Source: CAWGOF01 sp963824225
Lineage (GTDB): Bacteria > Acidobacteriota > Polarisedimenticolia > Polarisedimenticolales > Polarisedimenticolaceae
Assembly (NCBI GenBank): GCA_963824225.1
Contig: CAWGOF010000003.1
Coordinates: forward strand, 1,116,001-1,180,000
Length of the DNA stretch: 64,000 nucleotides
Direction: 5' to 3'
Shown here: positions 1 through 8,038 of the stretch, piece by piece
How positions within the stretch are numbered: the first letter of the stretch is position 1
How the letters are laid out: each line of letters starts with the position of its first letter
Made by a program: the position numbers and the translations under genes
The notes under the pieces: model-generated
Told to the model about the DNA's origin: nothing
Databases searched by the model: none
What the model saw: only the letters and a program-made list of their open reading frames with translations

Positions 1-198
1 GACGTCGGATGCCTTGGCCATGTCGTACCAGACGAACTGGTCCTTGATCTGGACGAACCGGATCGGTGAGCTCGGGTTCTTGGCGTTGTACTTCGAGATG
101 CCATCGTCGAGCCACGAGGGGATCGACGTGGCGGACGCGATGATGCCTAGGGCGAGGACGGCGACGCATGCGAGCGCCGCGAGCTTGGCTCGGTTCAT
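1..198 (-). CDS. Partial exported protein, N-terminus only
   Basis: The first 66 codons of a gene whose remainder lies beyond the left edge. An ATG at 198-196 is preceded by a strong GGAGGAAAGTC ribosome site. Residues 1-24 form a hydrophobic, Ala/Leu-rich segment after MNRAK, typical of a signal peptide or membrane anchor. The visible mature part is polar and contains PSWLDDGISKYNAKNPSSP. No family is recognised from this fragment. Confidence 0.7.
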   Translation of the reverse strand, partial: MNRAKLAALACVAVLALGIIASATSIPSWLDDGISKYNAKNPSSPIRFVQIKDQFVWYDMAKASDV

Positions 199-251
199 GA
201 CTTTCCTCCGGGGGGGAAACGTTGTTCCGGGCCTTGCCCGGCGCAAGTCCC

Positions 252-908
252 CTAGCCGCCGAGGGCGATCGTCAGGGCGACGAGGATCACCCCGAGGACG
301 ACCATCGCTACGCCGATGAGCCAGGGCGACCGGCCGATGCAGCGTCCGTAGGCCATCCCGGTCACGAACATCAGAGCCGTAGCCACACCGTTCGACACGC
401 GCATGGCGAGGGTCGCGTCGTTCAAGAAGACGAACGGGAGCGCCACCGGGAACGTCGAGAGAAAGACGAGCAGGAACACGCCCAGCGCTCCGACCCAGTC
501 CGCCCGGGTCAGTTGCGCCCTGGCCTTGGGCTCGGGGAGCGCGCGCAGCCGGCGCTGGATCCCGTCGAGCTCGTGCGGCTCGAGGACCGACGCGATCAGA
601 GGCGGGAGCGCCCCGGCGACGAGCGCCTCGGCCTGCTGGCGATCGCTCGTCCGGCGCACGGCGTGGAACGCCGCCAGGCTCCTCCCCTTCTCGGCCAGGT
701 TGCCCATGAGGTACAGGATCCCGTCGATCAGGCCCCACGCGATGTTGCATCCGAGCGCGCCGATCAGCATCGCCCGGACGTCGTCGCGCCCGGCCTCGGC
801 CACGCTCAGCGAGCCGGTGAACGTCAGCACCATGATCAGGCCGAACAGCACCTCGGCGATGCGCTCGCTCGGCTCGAGCACGCGGGTCGAGGGACGTCGG
901 TTGAACAT
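252..908 (-). CDS. VIT/CCC1-like integral membrane protein
   Basis: 218 residues. A hydrophobic segment near the N-terminus (VLFGLIMVLTFTGSLSVAEA) is followed by a second (IGALGCNIAWGLIDGILYLM), a long charged middle stretch and three C-terminal membrane segments. This pattern is that of proteins annotated as VIT family, distant relatives of the vacuolar iron/manganese transporter CCC1; transport of a divalent metal is inferred, not shown. The frame opens at 917 (MARMF), but a TAGAAT hexamer overlaps that ATG, so I prefer the next Met at 908, which sits seven bases after it. Divergent from the SulP gene across 45 bases. Confidence 0.75.
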   Translation of the reverse strand: MFNRRPSTRVLEPSERIAEVLFGLIMVLTFTGSLSVAEAGRDDVRAMLIGALGCNIAWGLIDGILYLMGNLAEKGRSLAAFHAVRRTSDRQQAEALVAGALPPLIASVLEPHELDGIQRRLRALPEPKARAQLTRADWVGALGVFLLVFLSTFPVALPFVFLNDATLAMRVSNGVATALMFVTGMAYGRCIGRSPWLIGVAMVVLGVILVALTIALGG

Positions 909-915
909 GCGCGCC

Positions 916-921
916 ATTCTA
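916..921 (-). promoter_or_regulatory. Candidate leaderless -10 box for the VIT-like gene
   Basis: TAGAAT on the minus strand, seven bases before the Met at 908, with no Shine-Dalgarno sequence between them. It overlaps the upstream alternative start codon at 917, which argues against that start. Confidence 0.45.
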
Positions 922-938
922 TCCGGCCGGGGGTGCGG

Positions 939-944
939 TAGACT
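939..944 (+). promoter_or_regulatory. Candidate -10 box for the SulP gene
   Basis: TAGACT ends nine bases before the ATG at 954, with no ribosome site between. It lies back to back with the opposite-strand box at 916-921, so the two divergent genes would share a very compact promoter. Confidence 0.4.
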
Positions 945-953
945 CGGCTGCGG

Positions 954-2606
954 ATGACACGTTGGATCCCGGCGCTCGGCTGGCTCCCGGCCTACGAGGG
1001 CCGCTGGCTGCGCGGCGACCTCGTCGCGGCGCTGACCCTCGCGGCGTACCTGATTCCCGCATCGCTCGGCGACGCCTCCCTCGCCAACCTGCCGCCCGAG
1101 GCCGGGCTCTACGCGTGCCTGTTCGGCGGGCTGGTGTTCTGGCTGTTCTGCAGCTCGCGCCAGACCGTGGTCACCGTCACGTCAGCGATCTCGCTCCTGA
1201 TCGGGGCGTCTCTCGGCGAGATCGCCGGTGGCGACGCGACGCGCTTCGGGGCGCTCGCGGCGATGACCGCGATCCTCGTCGCGCTCATCGCGTTCGCGGC
1301 ATGGCTCCTGCGGGCCGGGGCGATCGTGAACTTCGTCTCCGAGAGCGTGATGGTCGGGTTCAAGTCCGGTGTCGCGCTGTTCCTCGCGAGCACGCAGCTG
1401 CCGAAGCTGCTCGGCGTCCACGGTGCCCACGGGAGCTTCTGGGAGAACGCGGGGTACCTCCTCCGGCACCTGGGCGAGACGAACCCGACGGCGCTCCTCG
1501 TCGGTGGAGCGGCGCTCGCCCTGCTCGTCCTGGGCAAGGTGTTCTTGAAGAACAAACCGGTGGCGTTGTTCGTCGTCGCCGGAGCCATCGTCGCTTCGTC
1601 CGCGATGTCGCTCGAGGCGCGGGGGGTCAAGCTGCTGGGCCACGTGCCCGACGGCCTGCCGCGGATCGGGCTTCCGGCCGTGCAGCTGTCCGACCTCAAC
1701 CAGCTGCTTCCGCTGGCGATCGCGTGCTTCCTGCTCGGCGCGGTCGAGACCGCAGCGATCGGCCGCATGTTCGTGCGCACGGACGGTAAACGTTTCGATG
1801 CGAACCAGGAGTTCCTGGCGCTCGCCGCGTCGAACCTGGCCTCGGGGCTGGGGCGCGGCTTTCCGGTGAGCGGCGGCATGTCACAGTCGCTGGTCAACGA
1901 GGCGAGCGGCGCGCGGACGCCGCTCTCGAGCGCGCTGGCCGCGGTCCTCGTTCTCGGCGTGGTGCTGTTCTTCTCTCACTGGCTGAGCGCGCTCCCGCAG
2001 CCGGTGCTGGCCGCGATCGTGCTCGTCGCGGTGACCGGTCTGTTCCAGGCCTCGGCGCTGCGCCACCTGTGGCACGAGGTCCGTGCCGAGATGTGGATCG
2101 CGGTGGTCGCGATGTTCGGCGTGCTCACTTCGGGTCTGCTGCGGGGCGTGCTGATCGGGGCGATCCTCTCGCTCGTGCGTGTGCTGCGCATGGCGTCGCG
2201 GCCGCACGTCGCGCTCCTCGGCCGGATCCCGGGGACGCGACGGTTCTCCGATCGGGCTCGGCACCCGGACAACGAGCTCGTACCGGGCATGATGATCTTC
2301 CGGCCGGAATCGGGCCTCGTGTACTTCAACATCGATCACGTGCGCGATACGATCGCGAGCCAGGTCCGGGATGCGTCGCCGCCGCCGGCGCACGTGATTC
2401 TCGACCTGTCGGCGGCTCCGCACGTCGATCTGCAGAGCGCGGAGACGCTCAAGGCTCTCGCGGACGAGCTGTCCACGGCAGGGGCGCGGGTCCAGGTCGT
2501 CGAGGCGCGCTCGGCGGTGCGCGATCGCCTGCGCACGACCGGGATCGTCATCGATCGCTTCACGTCGGTCGCCGATGCGGTCGACGGCGCGAGCCGGCTG
2601 CCCTGA
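954..2606 (+). CDS. SulP family inorganic anion transporter with STAS domain
   Basis: 550 residues, normal length for bacterial SulP. The N-terminus (WLPAYEGRWLRGDLVAALTL) and the following LIPASLGDASLANLPPEAGL match the SulP sulfate/bicarbonate transporter entry motif. About twelve membrane helices occupy residues 20-430, and a cytoplasmic STAS domain follows (about 445-545, with VILDLSAAPHVDLQSAETLK). SulP proteins exchange or symport sulfate, bicarbonate or similar anions; the substrate here is unknown. A separate sulfate ABC importer lies at 33-38 kb. Its stop (2604-2606) is separated by one base from the convergent ppk2 stop. Confidence 0.93.
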   Translation: MTRWIPALGWLPAYEGRWLRGDLVAALTLAAYLIPASLGDASLANLPPEAGLYACLFGGLVFWLFCSSRQTVVTVTSAISLLIGASLGEIAGGDATRFGALAAMTAILVALIAFAAWLLRAGAIVNFVSESVMVGFKSGVALFLASTQLPKLLGVHGAHGSFWENAGYLLRHLGETNPTALLVGGAALALLVLGKVFLKNKPVALFVVAGAIVASSAMSLEARGVKLLGHVPDGLPRIGLPAVQLSDLNQLLPLAIACFLLGAVETAAIGRMFVRTDGKRFDANQEFLALAASNLASGLGRGFPVSGGMSQSLVNEASGARTPLSSALAAVLVLGVVLFFSHWLSALPQPVLAAIVLVAVTGLFQASALRHLWHEVRAEMWIAVVAMFGVLTSGLLRGVLIGAILSLVRVLRMASRPHVALLGRIPGTRRFSDRARHPDNELVPGMMIFRPESGLVYFNIDHVRDTIASQVRDASPPPAHVILDLSAAPHVDLQSAETLKALADELSTAGARVQVVEARSAVRDRLRTTGIVIDRFTSVADAVDGASRLP

Positions 2607-2607
2607 T

Positions 2608-3573
2608 CTAGTACTTCTCCGGGACGAACTTGTACGGGTAGTCGGGCTCGCGGTAGCCGTGCTTCTTCTGGCGCTTCGGCAGCTTGACCTTGTCCCGCGG
2701 CGCGTCCTTGTACGAGATCTGCTTCAGCAGGTGGCGGATGAGATTGAGCCGTCCGCGACGCTTGTCGTCCGAGCGGACGACGAACCACGGGGCGTAGCCC
2801 GTGTCGGTCGCGGCGAACATCTCGTCGCGCGCCCGCGAGTAGTCGTACCACCGGCTGTACGACTTGAGGTCCATCGGCGAGAGCTTCCAGATCTTCCGGC
2901 CGTCCTCGATCCGATCCTCGAGCCGCCGCGTCTGCTCCTCCGGGCTGACCTCGAGCCAGTACTTCAGCAACGTGACGCCGGACTTCACGATCGCTTGCTC
3001 GACCGACGGCACGGCGGCGAGGAACTCCTGCGCCGACTCCTCGGTGCAGAACCCCATCACGCGCTCGACGCCCGCGCGGTTGTACCAGCTGCGATCGAAG
3101 ATCACGACCTCGCCGGCCGCGGGAAGGTGCGGGAGGTAGCGCTGCAGGTACATCTGGCTCTTCTCGCGGGCGGTCGGCGCCGGCAGCGCGACCACGCGGA
3201 AGACGCGCGGGCTCACGCGCTCGGCGATCGCCTTGATCGTCCCGCCCTTGCCGGCACCGTCGCGACCCTCGAAGACGATGCACACCTTGAGCCCTTTGTG
3301 CTTGACCCACTCCTGGAGCTTGACCAGCTCGACGTGCAGGCGCTCGAGCTCCTTTTCGTACTCCTTGCGACCGAGCTTCTCGTTCTTCGCTTCGTCCTTG
3401 GCCTTCGCCCGAGCCTGCACCTTGGGCTTGGGCTTCCCCTTGTCCTTGGCCTTGGCCTTGGCCTTCTTGCCCTTGGCCTTCGGCTCTACCGGAACCGCCT
3501 CGGTGCTCGCTCCGGTCTTGGGCTTGCTCACGGTCGATGGTGCGCCGCTCGTCGTGTCGATCTGGGTTTCCAC
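2608..3573 (-). CDS. ppk2: Polyphosphate kinase 2 with Lys-rich N-terminal tail
   Basis: 321 residues. The PPK2 core runs from about residue 70 to the end, with Walker A GRDGAGKGGT at 103-112 and Walker B plus signature VVIFDRSWYNRAG at 156-168. PPK2 transfers phosphate between polyphosphate and nucleotides, usually making NDP or NTP from polyphosphate. Residues 32-64 form an Ala/Lys/Pro-rich tract like a histone H1 tail, which the catalytic core does not need. The GTG start at 3573 has a GGGAGG site, and a TATACT -10 box lies at 3606-3611. Exopolyphosphatase lies 4.5 kb away, giving both directions of polyphosphate metabolism in one neighbourhood. Confidence 0.95.
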   Translation of the reverse strand: METQIDTTSGAPSTVSKPKTGASTEAVPVEPKAKGKKAKAKAKDKGKPKPKVQARAKAKDEAKNEKLGRKEYEKELERLHVELVKLQEWVKHKGLKVCIVFEGRDGAGKGGTIKAIAERVSPRVFRVVALPAPTAREKSQMYLQRYLPHLPAAGEVVIFDRSWYNRAGVERVMGFCTEESAQEFLAAVPSVEQAIVKSGVTLLKYWLEVSPEEQTRRLEDRIEDGRKIWKLSPMDLKSYSRWYDYSRARDEMFAATDTGYAPWFVVRSDDKRRGRLNLIRHLLKQISYKDAPRDKVKLPKRQKKHGYREPDYPYKFVPEKY

Positions 3574-3617
3574 GCCTACCTCCCTGACCCGTTGCCCTGG
3601 ATCCGAGTATACGCCGC

Positions 3618-4250
3618 CTAGTTGCCGATCCGGATCACCAGACCGGCACGAGCGCCGAGCTGGAACCAGCCGTCGCTCGACAGGCTGACCGTGCAGCCGG
3701 GGCCACAGACCGCCTGGAACACCGAGTCGGAGAGGTTCGCGTAGCCCCGCAGCTCGAGCCGGAGCGCCAGGCGCCCGCCGAGCGGGACCTTCGCGCCACC
3801 GCCGATCGAGCCGGAGAAGCTCACCGAGTCCGAGACCGTCGCGCCGTCGTCCGCGTCGAGGCGGCTCAGGCCGAGGTCGACGGCGACGAACCCTCGGGTG
3901 CCCTCCGCGTGCGGCTCGTACACGCCGCCGGCCTGCAGGTAGTCGACCGTCACGTCGAAGCGGGTCGCGTCGCCGACGAACTCGAGCCGCTGCCGGTCGA
4001 AGAACACCTCGACCCGCGCGTCGGGCCGCACCTTGAAATCGACGACGACTCCGAACGTCGCCGAGGGGTCGGCTTCGGTCGATCCCAGGCCCCCGGACTC
4101 CGGGTCGAGCTCCGCCCCGCCCCGCAGTCCGAGGACGGGCGTGATCTCGAGCGCGGAATCGGCGTGCGCCGCTGCGGCGCCCGCCGCTGCGGCGCCCGCC
4201 GCTGCGCCGACGATCGAAGACGCAAGGAGCAAGAGCGTCAGCCGTGACAT
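3618..4250 (-). CDS. Exported outer-membrane beta-barrel-like protein
   Basis: 210 residues. A long signal peptide (MSRLTLLLLASSIVGAAAGA and onward to about residue 31) includes an alanine tract encoded by a 15-base tandem repeat. The mature part alternates hydrophobic and polar residues in short strands and ends in LVIRIGN, as in small outer-membrane barrels. A single CGPGC pair of cysteines may form a disulfide. No specific family or ligand is recognised. ATG at 4250 is preceded by a G-rich GGGGGGA stretch that could serve as a weak ribosome site. Confidence 0.7.
   Translation of the reverse strand: MSRLTLLLLASSIVGAAAGAAAAGAAAAHADSALEITPVLGLRGGAELDPESGGLGSTEADPSATFGVVVDFKVRPDARVEVFFDRQRLEFVGDATRFDVTVDYLQAGGVYEPHAEGTRGFVAVDLGLSRLDADDGATVSDSVSFSGSIGGGAKVPLGGRLALRLELRGYANLSDSVFQAVCGPGCTVSLSSDGWFQLGARAGLVIRIGN
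4167..4208 (+). repeat. 15-base tandem repeat in signal peptide
   Basis: Two full copies and a 12-base partial copy of CGCCGCTGCGGCGCC (plus strand). On the coding strand they encode the Ala/Gly tract of the signal peptide. Such repeats can change copy number by slippage. Confidence 0.8.
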
Positions 4251-4266
4251 CGACCGGTCCCCCCGA

Positions 4267-4272
4267 TAGGAT
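4267..4272 (+). promoter_or_regulatory. Candidate leaderless -10 box for the oxidoreductase gene
   Basis: TAGGAT followed by six bases and the GTG start at 4279. No Shine-Dalgarno sequence is present. Confidence 0.4.
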
Positions 4273-4278
4273 GCGTGT

Positions 4279-6468
4279 GTGCCGAAGCCCAGTGTATCCG
4301 CCGGAGGCGGTTTTGCCGCCCTGGCCTACAGCCTACGGAAGGGACGCGACGCCGGTGGCATCCTGCGGCTCTACCGGCGCCTACGTGCGCGCAACGCGTG
4401 CAAGACGTGCGCCCTCGGCATGGGCGGCCAGGCCGGCGGGATGGTCAACGAGCACGGCCGGTTCCCCGAGGTGTGCAAGAAGTCGATCCAGGCCCAGGCG
4501 GCGGACATGCAGCGTCCGATCGCGGAAGGTTTCTTCCGCGAGCGCTCGATCGAGGAGCTCGGCACCTGGAGCCCACTCCAGCTCGAGGCCGCAGGCCGGC
4601 TCGCGTTCCCCGTCCTGGCCGAGGATGGCGACACGCATTTCCGCCGCATCGCGTGGGACGAAGCGCTCGATCGTCTCGCGCGCGCGCTCCGTGCGGGTCC
4701 GCCGGGGGCCACATTCTTCTACGCCTCGGGCCGCTCGTCGAACGAGGCGGCGTTCCTGCTCCAGACGCTCGCCCGGGCCTACGGGGCCCGGAACATCCAC
4801 AACTGCTCGTGCTACTGCCACCAGGCGTCGGGCGTCGCGCTGTCGCGGATGGTCGGGAGCGGGACGGCGACCGTCGTTCTCGAGGACCTCGATCGCACCG
4901 ACCTCGTGGTCGCTCGCCGGTGCGAACCCGGCGTCGAACCACCCGCGGCTGATCGTCAAGCTCGTCGAGCTGCGTCGTCGCGGCGGCACGGTGATCGTCA
5001 TCAACCCCGTGCGCGAGCTGGGGCTCGTGCGGTTCCGCGTCCCGTCCGATGCGCGGAGCATGCTGTTCGGCTCGGACGTGTCGCGACCTCTACCTACAGC
5101 CCCACGTCGGAAGCGACGTCGCCGTGTTCAAGCGCCCTGCTCAAGGGCGTCGTCGAGCGCCGCGGCGTGGATCGCGCCGTTCGTCACCGAGCACGTCGAG
5201 GGCTGGGACGCCGTCGAGGCCGACGCGCGCCGGCGCATCGTGGGACGCGCTCCTCGCGGCGTGCGGTCTCGCGCGTCGCCGACGATCGACGCCGCGGTCG
5301 AGCGCATCGTCGGCTGCGAAGCGCGGCATGGTCGCTGTGGGCCATGGGACTGACGCACCACGAGCACGGCGTCGACAACGTCCTGGCGCTCGGCGAACCT
5401 CGTCGTGGCCCGCGGCTGGATCGGTCGTCCGGGCACCGGGCTGATGCCGATCCGCGGCCACAGCAACGTGCAGGGCGTCGGCTCGGTCGGCTTCACGCCC
5501 GGCGCTGAAGGCCGCGTTCGCCGACGCGATGGAGCGGGCCTACGGGATCACCGCGTCGGGCGAGCCGGGGCTCGACACGTACGGTTCGATGCTCGCCGCA
5601 TCGCGCGGCGAGATCCGCTGCGCCGTCCTCCTCGGCGGCAACCTGTTCGGCTCGAACCCCGATGCGTCGTGGGCCGAGGACGCGCTCGCACGCATCGGCA
5701 CGACCGCCTACCTCTCGACGAAGCTCAACACCGGGCCACATCCACGGGCGCGGTCGCGAGCACCTGATCCTGCCGGTGCTCGCGCGCGACGAGGAGCCGC
5801 AGGCCACGACGCAGGAGAGCATGTTCAACTTCGTGCGCCTGTCCGATGGCGGCGCTCCCGCCGCCCCGGCCGAGGCGCGCAGCGAGGTCGACGTGGTCTG
5901 TGCGCTCGCCGCGCGCGTGCTCGAGCCCGGACCGTTTCCGTTCGAGCGCATGCACGACCGCCGGGCGATCCGCGAGGCGATCGCCCGCGTCGTGCCGGGG
6001 CTCGGCGCGATCGGCGCGATCGACGACACGCACCGCGAGTTCGTGATCGAGGGCCGGACGTTCCACGAGCCGCGCTTTCCGACGCCTTCGGGCAAGGCGC
6101 ACGTGTTCGTCCCGCGCAGCGCGACCTTCGCACCGGCCGGCGGAACGTTCCGGCTGACCACGCTGCGCTCGGAGGGGCAGTTCAACACGGTCGTGTACGA
6201 GGACGAAGACCTGTACCGCGGGACGACACGGCGCGACGTCGTGCTGATGCACCCGGACGACGCCGCGGGTCTCGGCGTGCGCGAGGGCGACCCGGTGACG
6301 GTCGTGACCGACGCGGGCCGCATGCGCGTCGTCGTGGCCCACGCGGACATCCGGGCGGGCAACGTCGCCATGTACTACCCCGAGGCGAACCGACTCGTGC
6401 CGCGGCGCGTCGATCCGGCGTCGGGCACACCGGCGTTCAAGTCGGTCGCGGCGCGCATCGTACGATGA
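4279..6468 (+). pseudogene. FdhF/YdeP-type molybdopterin oxidoreductase, frameshifted
   Basis: Related to the YdeP/FdhF-like alpha subunits, which bind a molybdopterin guanine dinucleotide cofactor. Frame 1 carries the N-terminus (CKTCALGMGGQAGGM) to about 4911, then the coding frame steps +1 again and again: LAGANPASNHP (4.92 kb), DLYLQPHVGSD, FVTEHVEGWD, WAMGLTHHEHGVDN (5.34 kb), GLMPIRGHSNVQG, ITASGEPGLDTYG, and returns to frame 1 from about 5740 to the stop with EEPQATTQESMFN and the molybdopterin-binding C-terminal domain (YYPEANRLVP). I count 12 steps, all +1; removing one base at each gives about 725 residues, near the family length. Either sequence error or a recently dead gene. Overlaps the HAD gene by ATGA. 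Confidence 0.85.
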
Positions 6469-7187
6469 GCCCGATCGATCTCGTCGCCTTCGACGTCGAC
6501 GGAACGCTCGTCGTCGGACCCGAAGGTCTCACGGTGTGGGAGGTGCTGAACCGGCGGTACCTCGGCACGCCGGACGTCAATCGGGAGCGCTACGCACGGT
6601 ACCGGCGCGGCGAGCTGAGCTACGAGGCGTGGGTGGCTCTCGACATCGACGGCTGGCGCGCCGCCGGGGCGACGCGGGCCGAGGTCGTCGACGCGCTCGG
6701 CGAGCTGCGCCTCGTGCCCGGCGCACGCGAGACCGTCGAGGCGCTGAGACGGCGCGGCGTACGCCTGGTGATCATCTCGGGCACGCTCGACCTGCTCGTC
6801 GATACGTTGTGGCCCGACCATGCGTTCGACGAGGTGTGGACGAACCGGATCGAGTTCGACGTCGACGGTCGGATCTCCGGCTGGCGCGCCACGCCGTACG
6901 ACATGGAGGGCAAGGCGCAGGCGCTCCGCGAGATCGCCGCCCGGGCGGAGATCGACCTCGCGCGCTGCGCGTTCGTCGGCGACAGCTCGAACGACGTGTG
7001 GGCCGCCCGCGCGGCCGGGCTCAGCATCGCGTGGAACCCGCGGTCGACCGAGCTCGAGTCGGTCGCCTCCGTGGTCGTGCGGTCGGAGGATCTGCGGGAG
7101 ATCCTGCCGTACCTTGTGGCTCCCGCCCGGGCCGCTCGGGGCCCGGCTCGAAGCGGAACAGGCGCGGATCCGCCGGATCGATCGTGA
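6465..7187 (+). CDS. HAD-superfamily phosphatase, PSP-like
   Basis: 240 residues. HAD motif I FDVDGTLVV at residues 7-15, motif II IISGTLDLLVDT, and motif III-IV FVGDSSNDVWAA, as in phosphoserine-phosphatase-like HAD-IB enzymes. The substrate is unknown. The start ATG overlaps the stop of the upstream oxidoreductase (ATGA), implying translational coupling. The frame runs about 25 residues past the expected end of the fold into an Arg/Ala/Pro-rich tail, and this tail overlaps the convergent phosphoesterase gene by 167 bases. Confidence 0.85.
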   Translation: MSPIDLVAFDVDGTLVVGPEGLTVWEVLNRRYLGTPDVNRERYARYRRGELSYEAWVALDIDGWRAAGATRAEVVDALGELRLVPGARETVEALRRRGVRLVIISGTLDLLVDTLWPDHAFDEVWTNRIEFDVDGRISGWRATPYDMEGKAQALREIAARAEIDLARCAFVGDSSNDVWAARAAGLSIAWNPRSTELESVASVVVRSEDLREILPYLVAPARAARGPARSGTGADPPDRS

Positions 7188-8031
7188 CCAGGACGTAGCG
7201 GACGTAGGGCGAGCCGAACGTGATGACGCGCGTGAACCGCTCGAGCGCCGAGCCGGTCGCCGGATCGACGAGCGGATGGTCGACGCGGTACCGGTGCGAG
7301 TCCCCGTGGAGCAGCGCGACCGGGTGCGGGTAGGCCCGTACCTCCTTCTCGAGCGCGGCGAGCGTCTCGTCGAAGCCGTGGCGTCGCGCGCTCCCCGCGG
7401 GCAGATCGAAGCGCGGATCGGCCTGGAACGCCACGACGACGCCGAGCGCCTCGTCGGCGCGCGCGAGCGCGAAGCTCTCCGCCAACCAGGCGACGTTCGC
7501 CGCTGTGCGCGCCACATACTCGCGGTCCATCTCGGGCGTGCGCCCGCGGTTGTTTCCGCTGCCCACGACGTGCAAGCCGACGAACTGCACGCCACCCGTG
7601 CGCCAGCGCACGTTCTCGGGATAGCCGTCGGGCTGGCGCTCGAGCGCCATCCGCTCGCGACCCAGGCTCTCGGGTTTCGACGCGAAGAGCACGCGCAGGC
7701 GGGCCAGCCGCTCGAGCGGGTCGAAGCGGCCGAGGTGGCAATCGGTCCATTCGTTGTCGCCGAACAGGAACACGAGGGGACGCGCCGAGCGATCGAGCAG
7801 CGCGCGGCGTCCGGACAGCAGGTCGTCGCTGCACGACGAGCCGCTCGACTTGAGATCACCGACGTGCACGACGAACGCGAGCGGAAGCGCGTCGAGCGAG
7901 GACAGGAGCTGGCGGAACAGCGGGGTCTCGATCGCGTTGTACGGCAGGTCGCCGATCAGCGCGAACTGGAACGGCTCGGGCGCTGGCCCGACGACCAGGC
8001 TCGCGGCCAAGAGCGAGGCGACGAGCTTCAT
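7021..8031 (-). CDS. Exported metallophosphoesterase-like protein
   Basis: 336 residues with a short signal sequence (MKLVASLLAASLVVGPAPEP). The calcineurin-like metal-binding pattern can be followed: IGDLPYNAIET, VVHVGDLKSSG, FLFGDNEWTDC, LLHGDSHRYRVDHP. This indicates a periplasmic phosphoesterase of unknown substrate. The ATG at 8031 follows a GAGGGG site and lies eight bases after the ppx-like stop, so the two are probably co-transcribed. The last 50 or so residues are Arg/Pro/Thr-rich and overlap the HAD gene; the true end may be nearer 7120. Confidence 0.8.
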   Translation of the reverse strand: MKLVASLLAASLVVGPAPEPFQFALIGDLPYNAIETPLFRQLLSSLDALPLAFVVHVGDLKSSGSSCSDDLLSGRRALLDRSARPLVFLFGDNEWTDCHLGRFDPLERLARLRVLFASKPESLGRERMALERQPDGYPENVRWRTGGVQFVGLHVVGSGNNRGRTPEMDREYVARTAANVAWLAESFALARADEALGVVVAFQADPRFDLPAGSARRHGFDETLAALEKEVRAYPHPVALLHGDSHRYRVDHPLVDPATGSALERFTRVITFGSPYVRYVLVTIDPADPRLFRFEPGPERPGREPQGTAGSPADPPTARPRRRPTRARSTAGSTRC

Positions 8032-8038
8032 GTTCCCC

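Noticed and set aside
4911..5735. Programmed frameshifting or RNA editing to read the oxidoreductase
   Set aside because: Twelve +1 events in 825 bases without slippery sites or shared RNA structure is not a known bacterial mechanism; error or mutation explains it more simply.
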